Of a stretch of DNA of 64,000 nucleotides, positions 1 to 12,760 are shown in pieces; the stretch's first letter is position 1; each line of letters starts with the position of its first letter. The DNA is taken from assembly GCA_947652605.1 (NCBI GenBank), contig OX393577.1, positions 47,839,494-47,903,493 on the forward strand, read 5' to 3'. Under the pieces are notes generated by a model. That model did not search any database and was not told the DNA's origin. It worked only from the letters and a program-made list of their open reading frames with translations. Source of the DNA: Elmis aenea (Eukaryota > Arthropoda > Insecta > Coleoptera > Elmidae). The position numbers were made by a program, and so were the translations under genes.

Positions 1-1335
1 AGGAAGCCATCATAAAGATAAATAATTTCTTAGAATACTCCTATATCGATCTATAACTCGGAATCATACGCTATCATTCTATTTTCTCTCTCCCTTGTAT
101 GTCAACCTATGTTTTCCGATTGATGAAAAAAAAGCCATGACGGACTCCATGGCGATAAATGTGTTACCCTGTCTGTTCCCTCTCATTTCATTTAAACTGA
201 AAATCAATTATTGTAACACTGATATGACCAAAATGGTTAATTTCCAAAGCCACTCAATCATCATTTTAAAAAAAAAAGTCAAAAAAACTTAGTTCTTTTG
301 TATACTTTTTTTCATAATACACGTTTCAGAAAAACTGCTTTTATTAAAGATGTGCAATGTAAAAGCATTTCTTCAACTTCGTATGGCAGGAGCAGAATAA
401 AGGTTTTATTAAAATTCACTTTAAAAAATATGTTGTTAAAGTTTATTTTAGAACTTTAGAATATCGGGCATATATTTCGGTACTGCGCTAACAATCCCTT
501 CCTTGTGGCCAACTTTGATATCCTCCGATCATTTTCAGCTCAATCTGGACTAAGATCCGGAGCTTAGACAAACAATTTGGTAACATGTTAAATATGCAAA
601 GTTTAGTGCAGACAGATTGTAATAATAACGTCATTGAAGTAAATAATGATGAAAGTTCCAAATTTCGACAACTGTAAACCATTATTCACTTACTTGTTAT
701 AACTAAGGTAAGTGGAGTGTATATTTGGGCAAAATGTTCCATAATCAAAACACATTTTAATACAATTAACACGAAGCATTTGCATTATTTAAGCCTTAAT
801 ACAGCGCAAACATTTTGAAAACAAACATGAGCATTCCGTGAAGCCCTAGTATCAACAACTTGGGACTTTAACGCATCTACTCAAGTATACAATGAACGGT
901 ACAGTTTAAATTACAAGAATAAGGGGATTTTACGCAGAGCAACTTTAAACTAAGTCCCGCTTGGTGAGTTTTGTGTCAAGGATTTTAGTTTTGGGACTGA
1001 AATAATTTGTACTTACCAAAAAGACCTTCTTAGCCCTCTCCCTCAATAGTGCTTAATTATAGCTTTGTACTTGAGAGTTTAAAATACATTTAAAGTAGAT
1101 ATTTACTATTGTCGTTTGACAATCTACAGTTACACGTATTATGTGTAAGATAATTTTTTGCTTTAATAGAAATCCAATAAAATTTAAACATTTAAAGTCA
1201 CGTGATAAAGTTAATTAAACAAATCAGATCAAAATTACAGTGACAACAACCATAAGGTAATTATCACTTTATTCATGTGGTTACCAAGTAACAAGTAATA
1301 AACAGAATTACCAGTTTGACATAATAGTACAGTCT
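1..1335. other. AT-rich sequence without recognisable gene
   Basis: I see no gene here. Two ORFs above 60 codons have no recognisable motif and biased A/T composition, so I treat them as chance. No terminal repeats or tRNA-like sequence were seen. Confidence 0.5.
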
Positions 1336-2018
1336 ATGTTGTAGGCTACCGCGGCCGATGTCCAATGTATAATAAGTTGTTTCCGGGTTGGAACCTACTT
1401 TATCTGGGACATCTTCAGGGTTGTTGGTTAAACAGCAACTGGCGAGTCATTCGTGTTTGGAGTATTTATAATATTATTAGGCTGTGGTTGATGATGTGTG
1501 ACGGGCGCTGGAGCGTGGAGCGTACTGGTTATCAGCCTCTTCCAAGAATTATGGAGGGGGTAGCCGTTGTCTCGGTTGATGTTGTTTGGGTTTTTCAGTA
1601 TCTCTATGGCTTCCCTAATTTTGCGGGGGTAGTATCATGAAGTTCTCGATATTACTTCTGTTTCGGCAATTTTGATGTTGTGGCCGGTATTATGTTTGTG
1701 TTCAGCTAACGCTGATTGAGTGATATGTTTTAGTCTGGTGTCCCTTTCGTGCTCACCGATTCGCGTGTTGATTGTTCTTCGTGTCTCCCGGATGTAGACC
1801 TTGCCGCATGTACAGGGTATTTTATAAACCCCCTTAGTTTGAAGCGGGAGACTATCCTTGGCGCTAGGTAGGCACTCTGATAATTTTCTATGGGTGTTGA
1901 ACGATGTTCGAATGTCATTCTTTCGGAGAATTTTGCTGATTTTGTCTTACATTCTTGATATATGGTAAATAGGCTGTGGTTGTTGATGTAGTGGTCGTGT
2001 TTTTAGTTGGACCACCTC
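1336..2018 (-). pseudogene. Penelope-like element 3' fragment, GIY-YIG endonuclease relic
   Basis: Read on the minus strand this is the C-terminal endonuclease part of a Penelope-like retroelement, which pairs a reverse transcriptase with a GIY-YIG nuclease that nicks the target. Visible are FNTHRKLSE, then GVYKIPCTCGKVYI (the YIG Gly is replaced by Arg), then ALAEHKHNTGH and finally KIREAIEILKNPNNINRDNG with a C-terminal W-K. The order matches the family. An in-frame TGA lies just before the YYPRKIREAIEI part, and a one-base frameshift sits near 1950, so it is dead. The RT part is missing: homology stops near 2018, a 5' truncation typical of target-primed insertion. The 3' end (1336-1395) is shared with the hairpin at 37139-37321. 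The domain assignment comes from motif recognition; a search of the translated minus strand would confirm it. Confidence 0.75.
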
Positions 2019-2579
2019 ATTTTTTTTTGTATAATTAATTCCAGTAAACCTTATATACGTATTACTACACTATATTATATTAATCAATAGCAATGATTTG
2101 TTTTATCGAATTTTAAAAGAATTATTAAAACTGTTTTATTGATTGTGTAAAATGACATTTTTTAAGTTATTTTAATTTTTTTAGAGAAGGACTTGAAATG
2201 TTTAAAAATGTTTTTTTTTTAAACTAAGGTATTATTAAATAACAAATCTTTCATTTTAGTCAATATTTTTCTACAAGATGTAACAAAAAAAAAAAAACGA
2301 TTGGAACAATAATGTAGTCAAATTTGAAAAACTGGATCTACTCATGTAATTTAAAAATAATTGTGTCTGCAATATTTGTCTATATTTAATATTTATACAG
2401 GATGATACCCTCAATTGGAGTAACTACAGAAATCTCGCTTGATATGAAATGCAGATTTGGTTTAATATGCAAAAAGTTATGTATTTAAAGTGGTCATAAC
2501 AAAGGGACATTCAAATATTCAAAACAGGCATAGTTAAATAAGAACAAATAATAAATGTATTTTTTAATAAATTTAAAAA
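2019..2579. other. AT-rich spacer, nothing recognised
   Basis: Poly-A/T-rich sequence with no ORF, terminal repeat or RNA gene that I can support. Confidence 0.4.
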
Positions 2580-3766
2580 AAAACAGCGGTAATTTGAAAC
2601 AAGTGAAAGAAAAAACAGGAAACTTTTAATTTTGTCGGTTGCCAACACATTTTTGACATATTTTTATAGAAAAGTTGTAGTTTTACCATACTTACGTTTA
2701 AATTTTTAAATAGAGGTTTCTTTAAATTATTTATGCATTTATTTATTGGACCAGTGTTGTAAGATAAGTACTAAATCCTATAAACCTTTTTTTGCATGTT
2801 TACGATGCGACATTTGGTTCTACCGAAAACAGTACCAACCATTATTTTTTTTAAATGTAAAATTAGACAAGTCAGTATTAATTTTTTTTTTATCAGCTTT
2901 CCGTTCGCGTACCTAATACATTATCAATCAGTTTTTAGGACTTGGTAAACCATCAAACTCAAATATATGAAAAATATTGTGGCCCTGATAAGAAACCTCT
3001 ATTTAAACGTAAGAATGGCAAAACTACAACTTTCTTATCAAAAAATGTCAAAAATGTGTAGGCAAACGACAAAATTATAAGTTTCCTGTTTTTTCTTTCA
3101 AATGTTTTAAATTACCGCTGTCCGCTTTCATAGCCTACTTGAAAATATTACTTTCCCCTAATAATTAACAATAAAATCGCAATATCTCGGAAAATATTAA
3201 TTTTAGGTGAAAAACAGCCATTATGTTTTCGAAAGAGAATTAAATTTCCTATAAGATGGTGTAAAAAAATATAGGGTGTTGTATTCAAAACAAAAAAAGT
3301 TATCGATGTTTAAAGTTTCACAAGCTTGACCAAGCGTAAAAAACGCCCTGTATAATATTTTAAAAATGTAGGTGGTGCAAAGTGTTTCATAATCTATTGT
3401 CAATCTTATCTCCAAGCGAATTTCTCCAGACTTCTCAAAGTTTTTAAATGTTGAAAATTTTTGAAACTACTGTATTTTCATGAAAATGAAATTTTCACGA
3501 AAACGGTTGACTTTAGACCCATATAACCTTATACATTTCTTAAAGTAAATTTAAAGAGGAATCCAAAAATGTAAAAATATACAGGGTGTTCCATAAGAAA
3601 AAGTATAACTTTGATATGCCACTCTTTTTTGGAGCACCCTGTATGTTTAAAAATATTTTTAAAATGTAGCCCTTATTGACTTACATAATCTAACAGCGAC
3701 AAAAGTTTGAAATTATATACCGTTTGGCCATAAAACTCCGTGGCGTCCGTCGTGACTCACCCTGTA
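2580..3766. repeat. Foldback family E, decayed copy 1
   Basis: The right end reads CGTCGTGACTCACCCTGTA, identical in design to the right end of the intact foldback at 39850-42135, and the whole right arm aligns with 41380-42135. The left part (from about 2580, starting in the AGCGGTAATTTGAAACAA block) matches the inner left arm near 40495 onward, so the outer left arm has been lost. The arms meet around 2830-2940. The ORF at 3221-3415 (minus) lies inside the arm and recurs in the other copies; it is a shadow, not a gene. Confidence 0.75.
3580..3643. repeat. 64-bp module with TACAGGGTG / CACCCTGTA ends
   Basis: A 64-bp block inside foldback E begins TACAGGGTGTTCCATAAG and ends GGAGCACCCTGTA, so it has its own foldback-like termini. 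The same module appears, in the expected orientations, in both arms of the complete copy (about 39973-40037 and 41949-42012). It may be a relic of an earlier end-on-end insertion or a duplicated terminus. Confidence 0.6.
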
Positions 3767-3998
3767 TAAGAAACAATTACGAAATTTCATTTTTTGCTTT
3801 TATTAAGTTTACTATGAACTTTTCGGGAATTTTAAAAACATACTTTTATTCGCAACTTTTTGTTTATTTAACCAAATACGCATCCCTTTTTATTAAACGA
3901 ATTTTTTAAAGCCCAAATATAACTTTCCAGTCTGTATATACATTTTCTTAAATAAAAAGCAAAGCACTTTTAATGTTGGTTAAATATAACAATAAACA

Positions 3999-4980
3999 GC
4001 GTCATTAAAAAGTCTGCAACATGGGACAAAAATCTTAATTGATTTTTCAGAAAATTTTATTTTAAAATAAAAATTGGTGCATGGCCTTGAACCACATTTA
4101 GGATAAATAATATTTAATTTAAGTTTAAACGCCACTAAATTTTATCGCTTTTAAAATATTATCAAGATTAAGGTGCACTAATATAACAGGTACAAAGAAA
4201 GTTCATAAAATTTTTTTTGTTTAGAATTAAAAAATATAACTAAAGTTGAAATTTTATGGTAAACTTCCAATTTTATTTTTATAGTAATTTTCACATTCAA
4301 AAAGTCTGCTACAAATAAAAAAGTTATTTTATTATCGATTTCTCAGAAAAATGTATTTTTGGTGCATAACCTAAATGTATTTTCAAGATGAAAAAAAAAT
4401 CATATGACACTAAATATTAGCGATTTTTGAAATATTCGCAAGAGTAAAGTGTCCTTATATTAAAAGTTACAAACAAATTCAAAGGAAAACGGTTTTTTAT
4501 ATTTAGTATTATTTTAATACTCTAAATTTTGTCCGTTAAACTTTTTTAAAAACGATAAGGCACTTTATTTTTGTGATTATTTTTTGAGTTTCTAAAATCT
4601 AGTATCATAAATTTTTATTAAACTTTATTTTAGTTTTAGGCCATGCACAAACTTTTCTATTGGTTGCAGACTTTTTGAATGTTAAAATTAATCCAAAAAT
4701 AAAAATTGATATTTTAACGTCAAATTTCATATTTAGTCTTATTTTGAATTTTTAACAATCTTTACCTATGAAGTTTTTTTGTTACACTTAAAATAAGGGC
4801 ACTTTACTCTTGTGAATATTTTTTTAATCGCTAAAATCTAGAGTCATGTGAACTTTTATCGAACTTTTATTTAACTTTAAATTAGTTTTGGATCATGCAA
4901 CAGCTTTTATCAAGAATAAAATTTTCTGAGAAATCGATAATAAAAAACTTTTCCATTTGTCGATACTTTTTGAATGACGC
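3999..4980. repeat. 982-bp foldback element with GCGTCATT termini
   Basis: Begins GCGTCATTAAAAAGTCTGC and ends GTCGATACTTTTTGAATGACGC, an inverted pair. The subterminal blocks with TTTTCAGAAAATTTTAT and its complement also mirror each other. The motif AAAAAGTCTGC recurs internally (4292 and, inverted, near 4670), so the arms are built of repeated subunits. No coding potential seen. Best described as a foldback MITE; superfamily unknown. Confidence 0.65.
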
Positions 4981-5936
4981 GTAGATGTTTACATACAACT
5001 GGTTTCTTTAATATATCAAAAACTTTCTCTAGTCGACATTTTTATGACTAAAAACGTTCTATGTTATGCAATTTTTTCTGTTTATTTTTTGTAATACTTC
5101 GACGATTATAATTTAAATGTAAGCATCAAACTTCCGTATGTACAAACTTTTAAGTGTAACGCCAAAGAATAAAGTCTTAGGCGTAGCATTCGTGCGTCTT
5201 ATAAGTTTTATGAGTGGGTGTTTATAACAAGACACGTTCAAAATTAACGTTGCTTCCCAGCAAAATTTAAAGTAATTTAAATGTAGATCGTGAAGATAAC
5301 CCACTTTTGGTAAGAATTACACACGCAAGTAAGAGGCGCACGTTTAACAGTGCGTATCTTACATGAGCTAAATACAATTAGAGGGGCCATGGGGGAACCG
5401 TGGGGCACACCCTCGTCAGTCTGAACTCCAATTACTAGAAATTTACATATCAAAAGATATGTTTAACATCAGAATATATACATTTATTGGATATCTTTGG
5501 CTGAATTCGTCAAGGGAACAGGTAGATATTGGTGTAACGGATTCGTAATAAATGTCAGGAAGCAGTTCTCGAAAGATCAGGTATCGAATTGACTGCTGAA
5601 GAAGTGGTTTTCAACTTTTAATCACTTACTTGCGAAATTTTATGCGATACTTAATTGGCTTTGTTCTGAGCTGACTAAAAATCGATCAATATATTTAATA
5701 ACTTGTTCAAAGCGTTATCAGCCCAAGGCTTATTCTTGTTAGTGTTACAAATTTGTGCTGAACGTGGAATATATTAGTGTTCTAAGTGTTTCATTATTTT
5801 TTTTTATAAAGTTTTAATAACCAAAAAAGGTTTAATTTGTAAGTAAGAACATTGATAAGCAAATTGTTTTAAGATTTTTTTTATAAGTATTGTTGTGTTT
5901 TATTAATGTCTCTTTAGAAGAACTGTAGCTCACATA
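4981..5936. other. Spacer, nothing recognised
   Basis: No supported gene or repeat. The 63-codon minus-strand ORF at 5113-5304 has no motif I know. Confidence 0.4.
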
Positions 5937-6055
5937 TACAGTGATGCGCAAAAGTATGAAAACAGACAAATATCTAAAACATAATTAAAGATACTACAAT
6001 GAAATTTTGTATCTAAGCGTTATCGTATTTTTCGGATTCCGATTCATCCGGAAAC
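5937..6055 (+). mobile_element. Solitary Tc1-like terminus
   Basis: TACAGTGATGCGCAAAAGTA followed by TGAAAACAG matches the terminal-repeat style of Tc1-like transposons (TACAGTG, then CAAAAGT). It resembles, in inverted orientation, the terminus at 54721-54751. No partner end was found nearby, and E-type sequence follows at once, so this is a truncated remnant. Confidence 0.5.
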
Positions 6056-6064
6056 GGACTGAAA

Positions 6065-7100
6065 CTTTGAAATTTTAAATAGAACACCTGTATTTTTGGA
6101 TTCCTCTATAAATTTACTTCAAAAATGCATTAGATTATATGGGTCATACGTAAACCGTTTTCGTAATAATAACATTTTTCTACTCATGTATAATGAAAGT
6201 TGTCATTTTCTCACTGCCTAGTTGCCTACTCTACATGAAAGTTTTACTTTCCTCTCTAGTGGTGAAAATAATATCAATGTCAATGTTAAATTGTAAAATT
6301 TACGATTTTTTTAAGCTTTTAAACTCATAATTAATTAAAATTGCCTTAATATTCTTATCAAATAATTTAATTTTAATGTACCATTTTATATAAAAGCCTA
6401 AGAATGGTACAAAAATTAATATTAAATATATTTCGTTTGCGAGTTATAATTTTATTTATGCCAATGTCAGTGTGGTGGTGTCGCTATGGAAATAAAATGA
6501 TTAATTAAATTTATATTCATAATAATTGTCATTTGGTTCGTTTACATTAACGTTCGTTCTATAATATAATTTTAATTTCGTAGAAAAAAGTAGCATTTAC
6601 GACGAGATGAAATCAGTTTTTTTCGTTCGTGAGATTTTCTCACTCGCCGCTTTGCGACTCGCAGACAAATTTCACCTCAATAAAAAAACTGGACTCTCAT
6701 CTCTTGTTGTAAAATATACTATTCTATGAAAACTTTAAATGATACCGCACTTTCATTTGTTTTTACATTTAAGTTCTTTAAAAATGCAGTAAAATTTCGT
6801 TCGAAAATTAGATTGACATTATATTAACACTTTGCGCTAGTTACATTTAAAAAATATTATACAGGGTGTTTTTAACGCTTGGTCAAACTTGTGAAACTTT
6901 AAACATTGTTAACTCGATTTTCTTTAATACAACAACCTATGTTTTTACATAGTCTTGTGGAAAATTTCAAAAACATTAACCATGTTGTATACCTAAAACT
7001 GATATTTTTTGAGATTTTTATTGTAAATTATTAGGGTAGCGTAATATTTTCAACTGCGCTATGTAGGTAGACAGCGGAATTTTGAAACAATTTTATATTT
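6065..7100. repeat. Foldback family E, strongly decayed copy 2 (left arm)
   Basis: 6085-6180 resembles the left arm of the intact E element around 40040-40130. 6780-7090 resembles 40200-40560, including TATACAGGGTGTTTTTAACG and the AGACAGCGG block. The stretch about 6190-6770 does not fit E and is probably a later insertion of unknown type. The 78-codon ORF at 7082-7318 begins at the edge of the arm and looks like chance. Confidence 0.55.
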
Positions 7101-7821
7101 TCCTTACGAATATTCGACTTTTTATTAACGAAAATGTAATTTTACCAACCTTACGTTTAAATCGATGTTGTAAATTGAAATTTTTTCATAACTTAGTAGA
7201 AATGAGATACATAATTAACATGAAATTAGTGTTCTTGTACTACTACGGTTACATGCTAAAGTCAATGCGAATTTACAGTCAATACGCATTTAACTTAATT
7301 GTATATTATCTAATATGACGTGCAATTAGTACTTACTGTTGCAGGTTTGTTTTGTAATTTTATTTTTCGCCAAATCCTGATTTGTTAAACGCCTCAAAAA
7401 TAACACCTAATGATACGAAAAGCGATGTAGTAACCCTAAGGTGGTAATTCGCATCGGATTTTACCAAGTTAAAGCTCATATTTCATATTTTAGAAAAGTC
7501 TATTTAAAAAATCTTACTGCACACGTTTACCAGTGAAATGTGCTTACCATGTTCGTGTTTGTTTAGAAATCAGCGCCGTAAGAGTGTTACTTGGTACACT
7601 CTTTCTTAAATTAAAGAAATTATTGCATCTTTAAATTTGTAATAGGTACGTTTTGTCCCTATTTTTATCTTACACATAAGTTTTGTTAAAAGAATTAATT
7701 TACTTTCAACGGTCAGTATTTTGTATAGGTAATTTTAAAATCGGTCGAATGTTGCGTTAAAGTAACTCTGTATTTTTAGTTGGTTACAATTACCCCTTTC
7801 GCTACGACGCGACGGTCCTAT

Positions 7822-7910
7822 CCGCCGAACGAGGCGCTATCTCCGCTGAAACACACCGCTGAACGAAACGCCGTCTCCGCTAAAACATCCCCACTGAACG
7901 ATAAGACGCG
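7822..7910. repeat. GC-rich 34-bp tandem repeat, about 2.6 units
   Basis: Two units, 7822-7855 and 7856-7889, share the frame CCGC(C/T)GAACGA, then CTCCGCT(G/A)AAACA. A third partial unit follows. The patch is much richer in G+C than its surroundings. The adjacent CGACGCGACGG (7806) has an inverted look-alike near 8630, so it could be one end of an about 850-bp element, but the pairing is short. Confidence 0.55.
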
Positions 7911-9798
7911 CCGATGTGCTCATTCTCCCATGGCGGCCGAAATCTATTTTTAACTAGGTAATAGTTAAACATAGAGCGCAAAAATCGTTATGTTGACATG
8001 AACTGGATTGCAAACTAAATATCGAAAGGATTGTTGTTTGCGATAAATAATAGAAATAGCAGTACAGTCTGAAAATTCCGCCATGTTCTGTAAATCCCAC
8101 AGTTACATTTTACTTTATTTATTTTCTGTCTCAAACATATTTGTCGATGTACAGTAGTTTTGAGCACTGAAAACGTTTATTTTACGAAAGTAACGTGTCA
8201 TATCATTGTAGTGTTCAATTCCTGTTTTTTTTTAATCGTTTAAATTTGGGCAAAAACAGTAATGAATAATAGCAAAACTAAGTTGTGTTCCTGAATGCGA
8301 AACGCCGCAATTACCTACGCCAGGTGGTCAAACATATGCCCATCTTTGGAATTTTGATAGTTCGCGTAAACAATCCATGATCGTTACTATTTATAAAACT
8401 TTGCTATATTTGCTTCAAAAACCATTCGTTTTACATAAACTAAATGCTTTGGGTTTAATTTATGGTTTGCATTTTATTTCTAGGTGTGGGAATGTTAGTT
8501 TTGTTCACACTTTTAAATAAATTTAAAGAATTTTCACCTCATGACCTGTGCAATATGTGACAATATATCAAAACCGCAAGTTAAGAATAAATGAACGGAG
8601 TTTCTCGGAGTGCGACCATAGTCCCCCGTCGCGTCGTGTGTACAGTGTTGTTTTGTGTAGGGCGACTACAGTCACATATATTCTTGGTATTTAGTGGATA
8701 CAGAATCGCACGCAACTACGCGAGTTTGGGCTTTGCTAACAACCTTTCGCGCGAACACTGGTATCAAAAAGTTGCAGAATACAGCTGCTGAAGTTGCCAA
8801 CATAACTAACAATTTAAAATAAGTCGCTATTTCTGTGTCGTTTCAGTCTAAAAAAAGTAAATTGCATTTTCTTTAAAACTTTGCAGTACACATTATATCT
8901 TTATCTACTACCAGCTAATTTGACGTCGTTGCTCTCTTAATATCGCATGTCTTACAAGGCTGTTGCTATTTTTATTATACTTAAGTTGTAAAAATTCACA
9001 AAACACCACTAATTCCTAAACAATCAAGGGACAGCTTTCATGTTCAAGTTTGCTAAAAATATCATAATACTGCTACACTTAAACACAAGAGATTATTATT
9101 ATATAGAAGTAACAACTGGCAATCAATAGCCTGCGGTAAAATATAGGTTTACTAATAATGTAGTACAGCTTGTAATTACTTAGTATATTAAGGACCTAAT
9201 AGCCATTAACTGGGCTGTAAAGCTTTATGACGTTACTCGCTCAGACTGAATAATGCTGATATAGTTTCAGCTTCCAAATTATGTTTCGGTTTGATATTAA
9301 GGGCAAGTTTATACTTATTGTTTGGAATTATACTTTTTAAAGTCATAAAAGTTTGATAGTGCGTCTTACTAATTATTTATCGGTTATATTGACAAAACAT
9401 AAGAATTCTTTAATATTTATTCGAAGTATACATTTTCAAAAAGTATACAATGCATTTAGATTTTAAGTTTTCTGTCCCGTGGCATATATTTGGTAATTTA
9501 AATTTTCAGTATTCGTCCTAATACATACGTGAAAAAATCAGGTTTACTGTCTGAATACTTTCTAAAACATTTAATTTAATTTATCACAACATTGGACTCC
9601 ACAGCAGCAGGGATTCCCAAAAGGGTCGATGGACAAATCAGATATTTATTTTACTGTCTATGAAAACTTTATTGGAATTATTTTTTGCAAAATAATCATG
9701 GGAACACCAAACAATGTTTCGTACGTTATACATAAAATGTTTGTGAAACAAAACGAAATCGAATACATTTATTTCTTTACCATCTTATATCGAACGAT
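7911..9798. other. Spacer, nothing firmly recognised
   Basis: No gene supported. A short frame near 8285 encodes CVPECETPQLPTPGGQ, slightly reminiscent of Cys-rich DNA-binding N-termini in DNA transposons, but it soon ends and I do not call it. The ORF at 8591-8791 has no motif. Confidence 0.35.
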
Positions 9799-10144
9799 TT
9801 AAAAGCTCCAAAGAGCAGGCAATGAAATAATATCGTGGACCAGGAAATGGCGAATAAAAATTAATGAAAACAAATCTATCCATGTCGATTTCACTAATAA
9901 AACATTACTACACATTCCAATACTGCTTAATAACCAAGTAATCCCGAACAGAAAAACGGCGAAATATCTGGGAATGAACGCGCATATCAGACTGATATAA
10001 AAAGAACATAATAAAAAAGAAGAAAAAACAACTAGTCATAAAATATAGGAAACCATACTGGCTAATACGCTAATAGAAAGCAAATCCCAACTGCATACAA
10101 AATAAAGTGCTCATGTTCAATCGAATTCTAAAGCCAATTAGGAT
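9799..10144 (+). pseudogene. Jockey-like LINE reverse transcriptase relic
   Basis: The plus strand encodes IISWTRKWRIKINENKS, then VDFTNKTLLHIP and AKYLGMNAHI. This is the W-x-x-K-W-R-I-K-x-N-x-x-K-S...K-Y-L-G block that lies after the catalytic palm of Jockey-clade reverse transcriptases. In-frame stops interrupt it several times (first after HIRLI). No upstream RT palm or endonuclease was found. A second piece of the same clade, further downstream in the protein, lies at 36962-37485. Confidence 0.75.
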
Positions 10145-10387
10145 GATAAGATCTTAAAAAATCATGGATAGTCGACCCGACTAGTGTTTATTTTTTTATT
10201 TTTTATTTCAAACTTATTTTTTCTTAATAAGTCACTTGATTTATTATTCAAAATCTTGGGAAATAATAAAAAAAATCCAAGGGGGTCGATTGAAAAGAAT
10301 ATCTTTATAAGGAGTCCATGCAAGTTCACCACATTGCATTTGGCTACCTAAGTTTTTTTTTCTATACAGTGATTTTTAAAAACCCCT

Positions 10388-10925
10388 ATATACCGGGTGA
10401 TTCAGTTTGACTGTCGCACCCCTATAACTTTTTAATTATTGAAAATAACCCCAACAAACCTTATATTTTTGGAAACGGCGACTTCCAAACACAGTTGTCC
10501 TCTATGTGTAACTGCTTTTTTTTAGAGTCTAATTTTTTATGTCAACGTTTATTTGTTTTTATTTTTATTAAAACTTAATTTTTATTACATTTCCGTTGTT
10601 AGTTATAGTATAATTTTTAACATTTGATCGTTTTTTGTTATGTTTGCTATAATTTCAATAAACTTTGAACTGATTTTTCTCGAAATTTTTTTTATGTATG
10701 CATACTTTTTTAATACATGGTCGGATTCAGAATTAAATTCTCTATCCGAATCAACAACAAAATGTATACTATGTAATTTTTAAAAAAACAGTTGCCTAAC
10801 GCGGATTTGACATACGTCATCGTAGAGATGACAAATGCACATCATTTAATAGAGAATTTGTCGCCGCTTCCAAAAATATAACGTTTGTTGGGGTTATTTT
10901 CAATAATTAAAAAGTTATAGGGATA
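10388..10925. repeat. Foldback of the CCGGGTGATTCAGT family
   Basis: Begins TATACCGGGTGATTCAGT, then ACTGTCGCACCCCTATAACT. The inner arm ACCCCAACAAACCTTATAT near 10450 is mirrored by ATATAACGTTTGTTGGGGTT near 10877, and TTTTTAATTATTGAAAAT by its complement. The right end stops at TTATAGGGATA, so the terminal part of the right arm is lost. Related copies: 32611-33567 and 44640-55107. Confidence 0.7.
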
Positions 10926-12487
10926 TTTAAAAAAAAAACATTGTTAGTACTAATTTAGTAGATTATAGCACTTTTATTTTTCCATGTAGTTATCTGTGAG
11001 TATAGAATTGAATTATTTTATTTATTTGACACGATTATTTACTTAATAATTTCTGATATTTGCTTATTATTGGATTAAAAAACCGTAAATAAGTTCAAAC
11101 AAGAGCAAAATATTTTTTTTACATTTTTGAAATATTTATACAGCAATAGCTTTACAATTCATTGTTTAATATTTTTTTAAAGTAATAGCATCTCTAAAAC
11201 AAAACCGCAATTGAACCGTTTCGCTAAACCGGCTGCTATATGGTTATAAATATAAAAACCGTGAATAGGAATGGGTACCGAAAAGAAAAATTTACGAACT
11301 AAAACATTATTTTATTGGCATCAAAACCCTGATTTAAATAATAATCATAGGTACGTGACACAATAATTATAAATAATAATTTCTATTTCTTATAACAACC
11401 TAAAAACTTTAACCGAATTTTCTTAATTGGAGAGACCTAAGGGACAAAAGTTAAAAGCTTAAAATGGTTTGTTAATTTGGCGACATGCGAAATTAAATTG
11501 TGTTTCTCCCTCAACATTTTATACGCTCCAAAAAAAAAAATAACAACAGCAAGAAATTTCGCCTAAAGATGTTTAAAGTTTGTAATGTGGCTAAGCATGC
11601 AATGTTCTTGCCCATTTCGCTTAAAAACTGTTTTACAAAACCCCATTTATAGCTTTAGTATTAGACAGCTTAAATTATAGTAATTTAAATACGCATATAA
11701 TTTGAAATAAACTGACGTATTAACTGTTTTTAAAGCTAAACGTTTCGGCAATTAAAAAATTTGCTTAATAATCCATCTTTAAACTGTTTTATTGCATATT
11801 GATCGAGCAAAACCGAGCTAAAATTATAAATCACTTTAACAAACGTGCCTCAAAATTTTTATTATAGATTTGATTCAAAGTGGCCATTGGGAGCACTCCA
11901 TCACATGATAAAAAGTGTAGCTTGGATCACACAGCTTTTTATTATCGATTATCTTTGGCTTTTTTTTCTCATCGCCTACCCCCAAGGATAGACCCAAGTA
12001 ATTACCTAGATGAATTATTACTATACCTGCCCATATAATTCCTCACATTTCGTATAAAACCGTATAATACGTTTAAGCCTATGTTGGAGATTGAATGGCC
12101 CACTGGATGTTCACTTTAAATTTAATTTTGTTCTTATTTGTATGTTGGAGACATTGATTTGTGAGTTTCCAACTACTTGAGAGTATATCACGCGAACCAT
12201 AAATTGTAGAAATACAAAGCAATATATAATTTGGATAAGGCTTATCGCTACACCTGGTGCTTGGTATACTAACAGACGCCGTCATAATTAACACAGACTT
12301 TGTTTAATTTAACGCACAGCACAGTTCAAATGTAACAGTAGCAATCCAAATAATGTTTACATATAATAAAAACTTAATAATATTCCAATGATGGATGAAA
12401 TCGATCAGTTACCATTAAATATGATTTAATATACAAGCTGACTGAAATTCAAGCCTCAACAAGGGGATCTTGCGTATTATAAGAGCT
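10926..12487. other. Spacer, nothing recognised
   Basis: AT-rich. The 71-codon minus ORF at 12079-12294 has no recognisable motif. No terminal repeats found. Confidence 0.4.
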
Positions 12488-12647
12488 AAAGCATGTAGGG
12501 ATTGTAAATTTACCGACTTTTTGAATTACCGGTAATTCGGTAAAACTGTCAATCAAAACCGGTTTACCGGTAATTTACTGGTAAATCATATTATTATATA
12601 TATTTATATTATATTGTTTCTTTTTAGATTTTTGGCGGTTACTAACA

Positions 12648-12760
12648 TTTTTAATGTAGTTTTCGGAGTTTATCCGCGTCTCCCCTATAGTGAGAGCTTG
12701 CCGAAACGTCGAGCCAATTTAAATATTCCCGGATAAACTCCGAAAACCATATTAAAAATA
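12648..12760. repeat. Hairpin with CGAAACGTCG core
   Basis: Arms TTTTCGGAGTTTATCC and GGATAAACTCCGAAAA are perfectly complementary and extend on both sides into TTTTTAATGT / CATATTAAAAA. The loop holds CCGAAACGTCG. The layout is like the hairpins at 17142-17332 and 37139-37321, the latter tied to a Penelope-like 3' end. Confidence 0.65.

Noticed and set aside
8270..8420. Possible THAP-like Cys-containing DNA-binding domain
   Set aside because: Only one C-x3-C pair in a short frame, lacking the remaining conserved residues.
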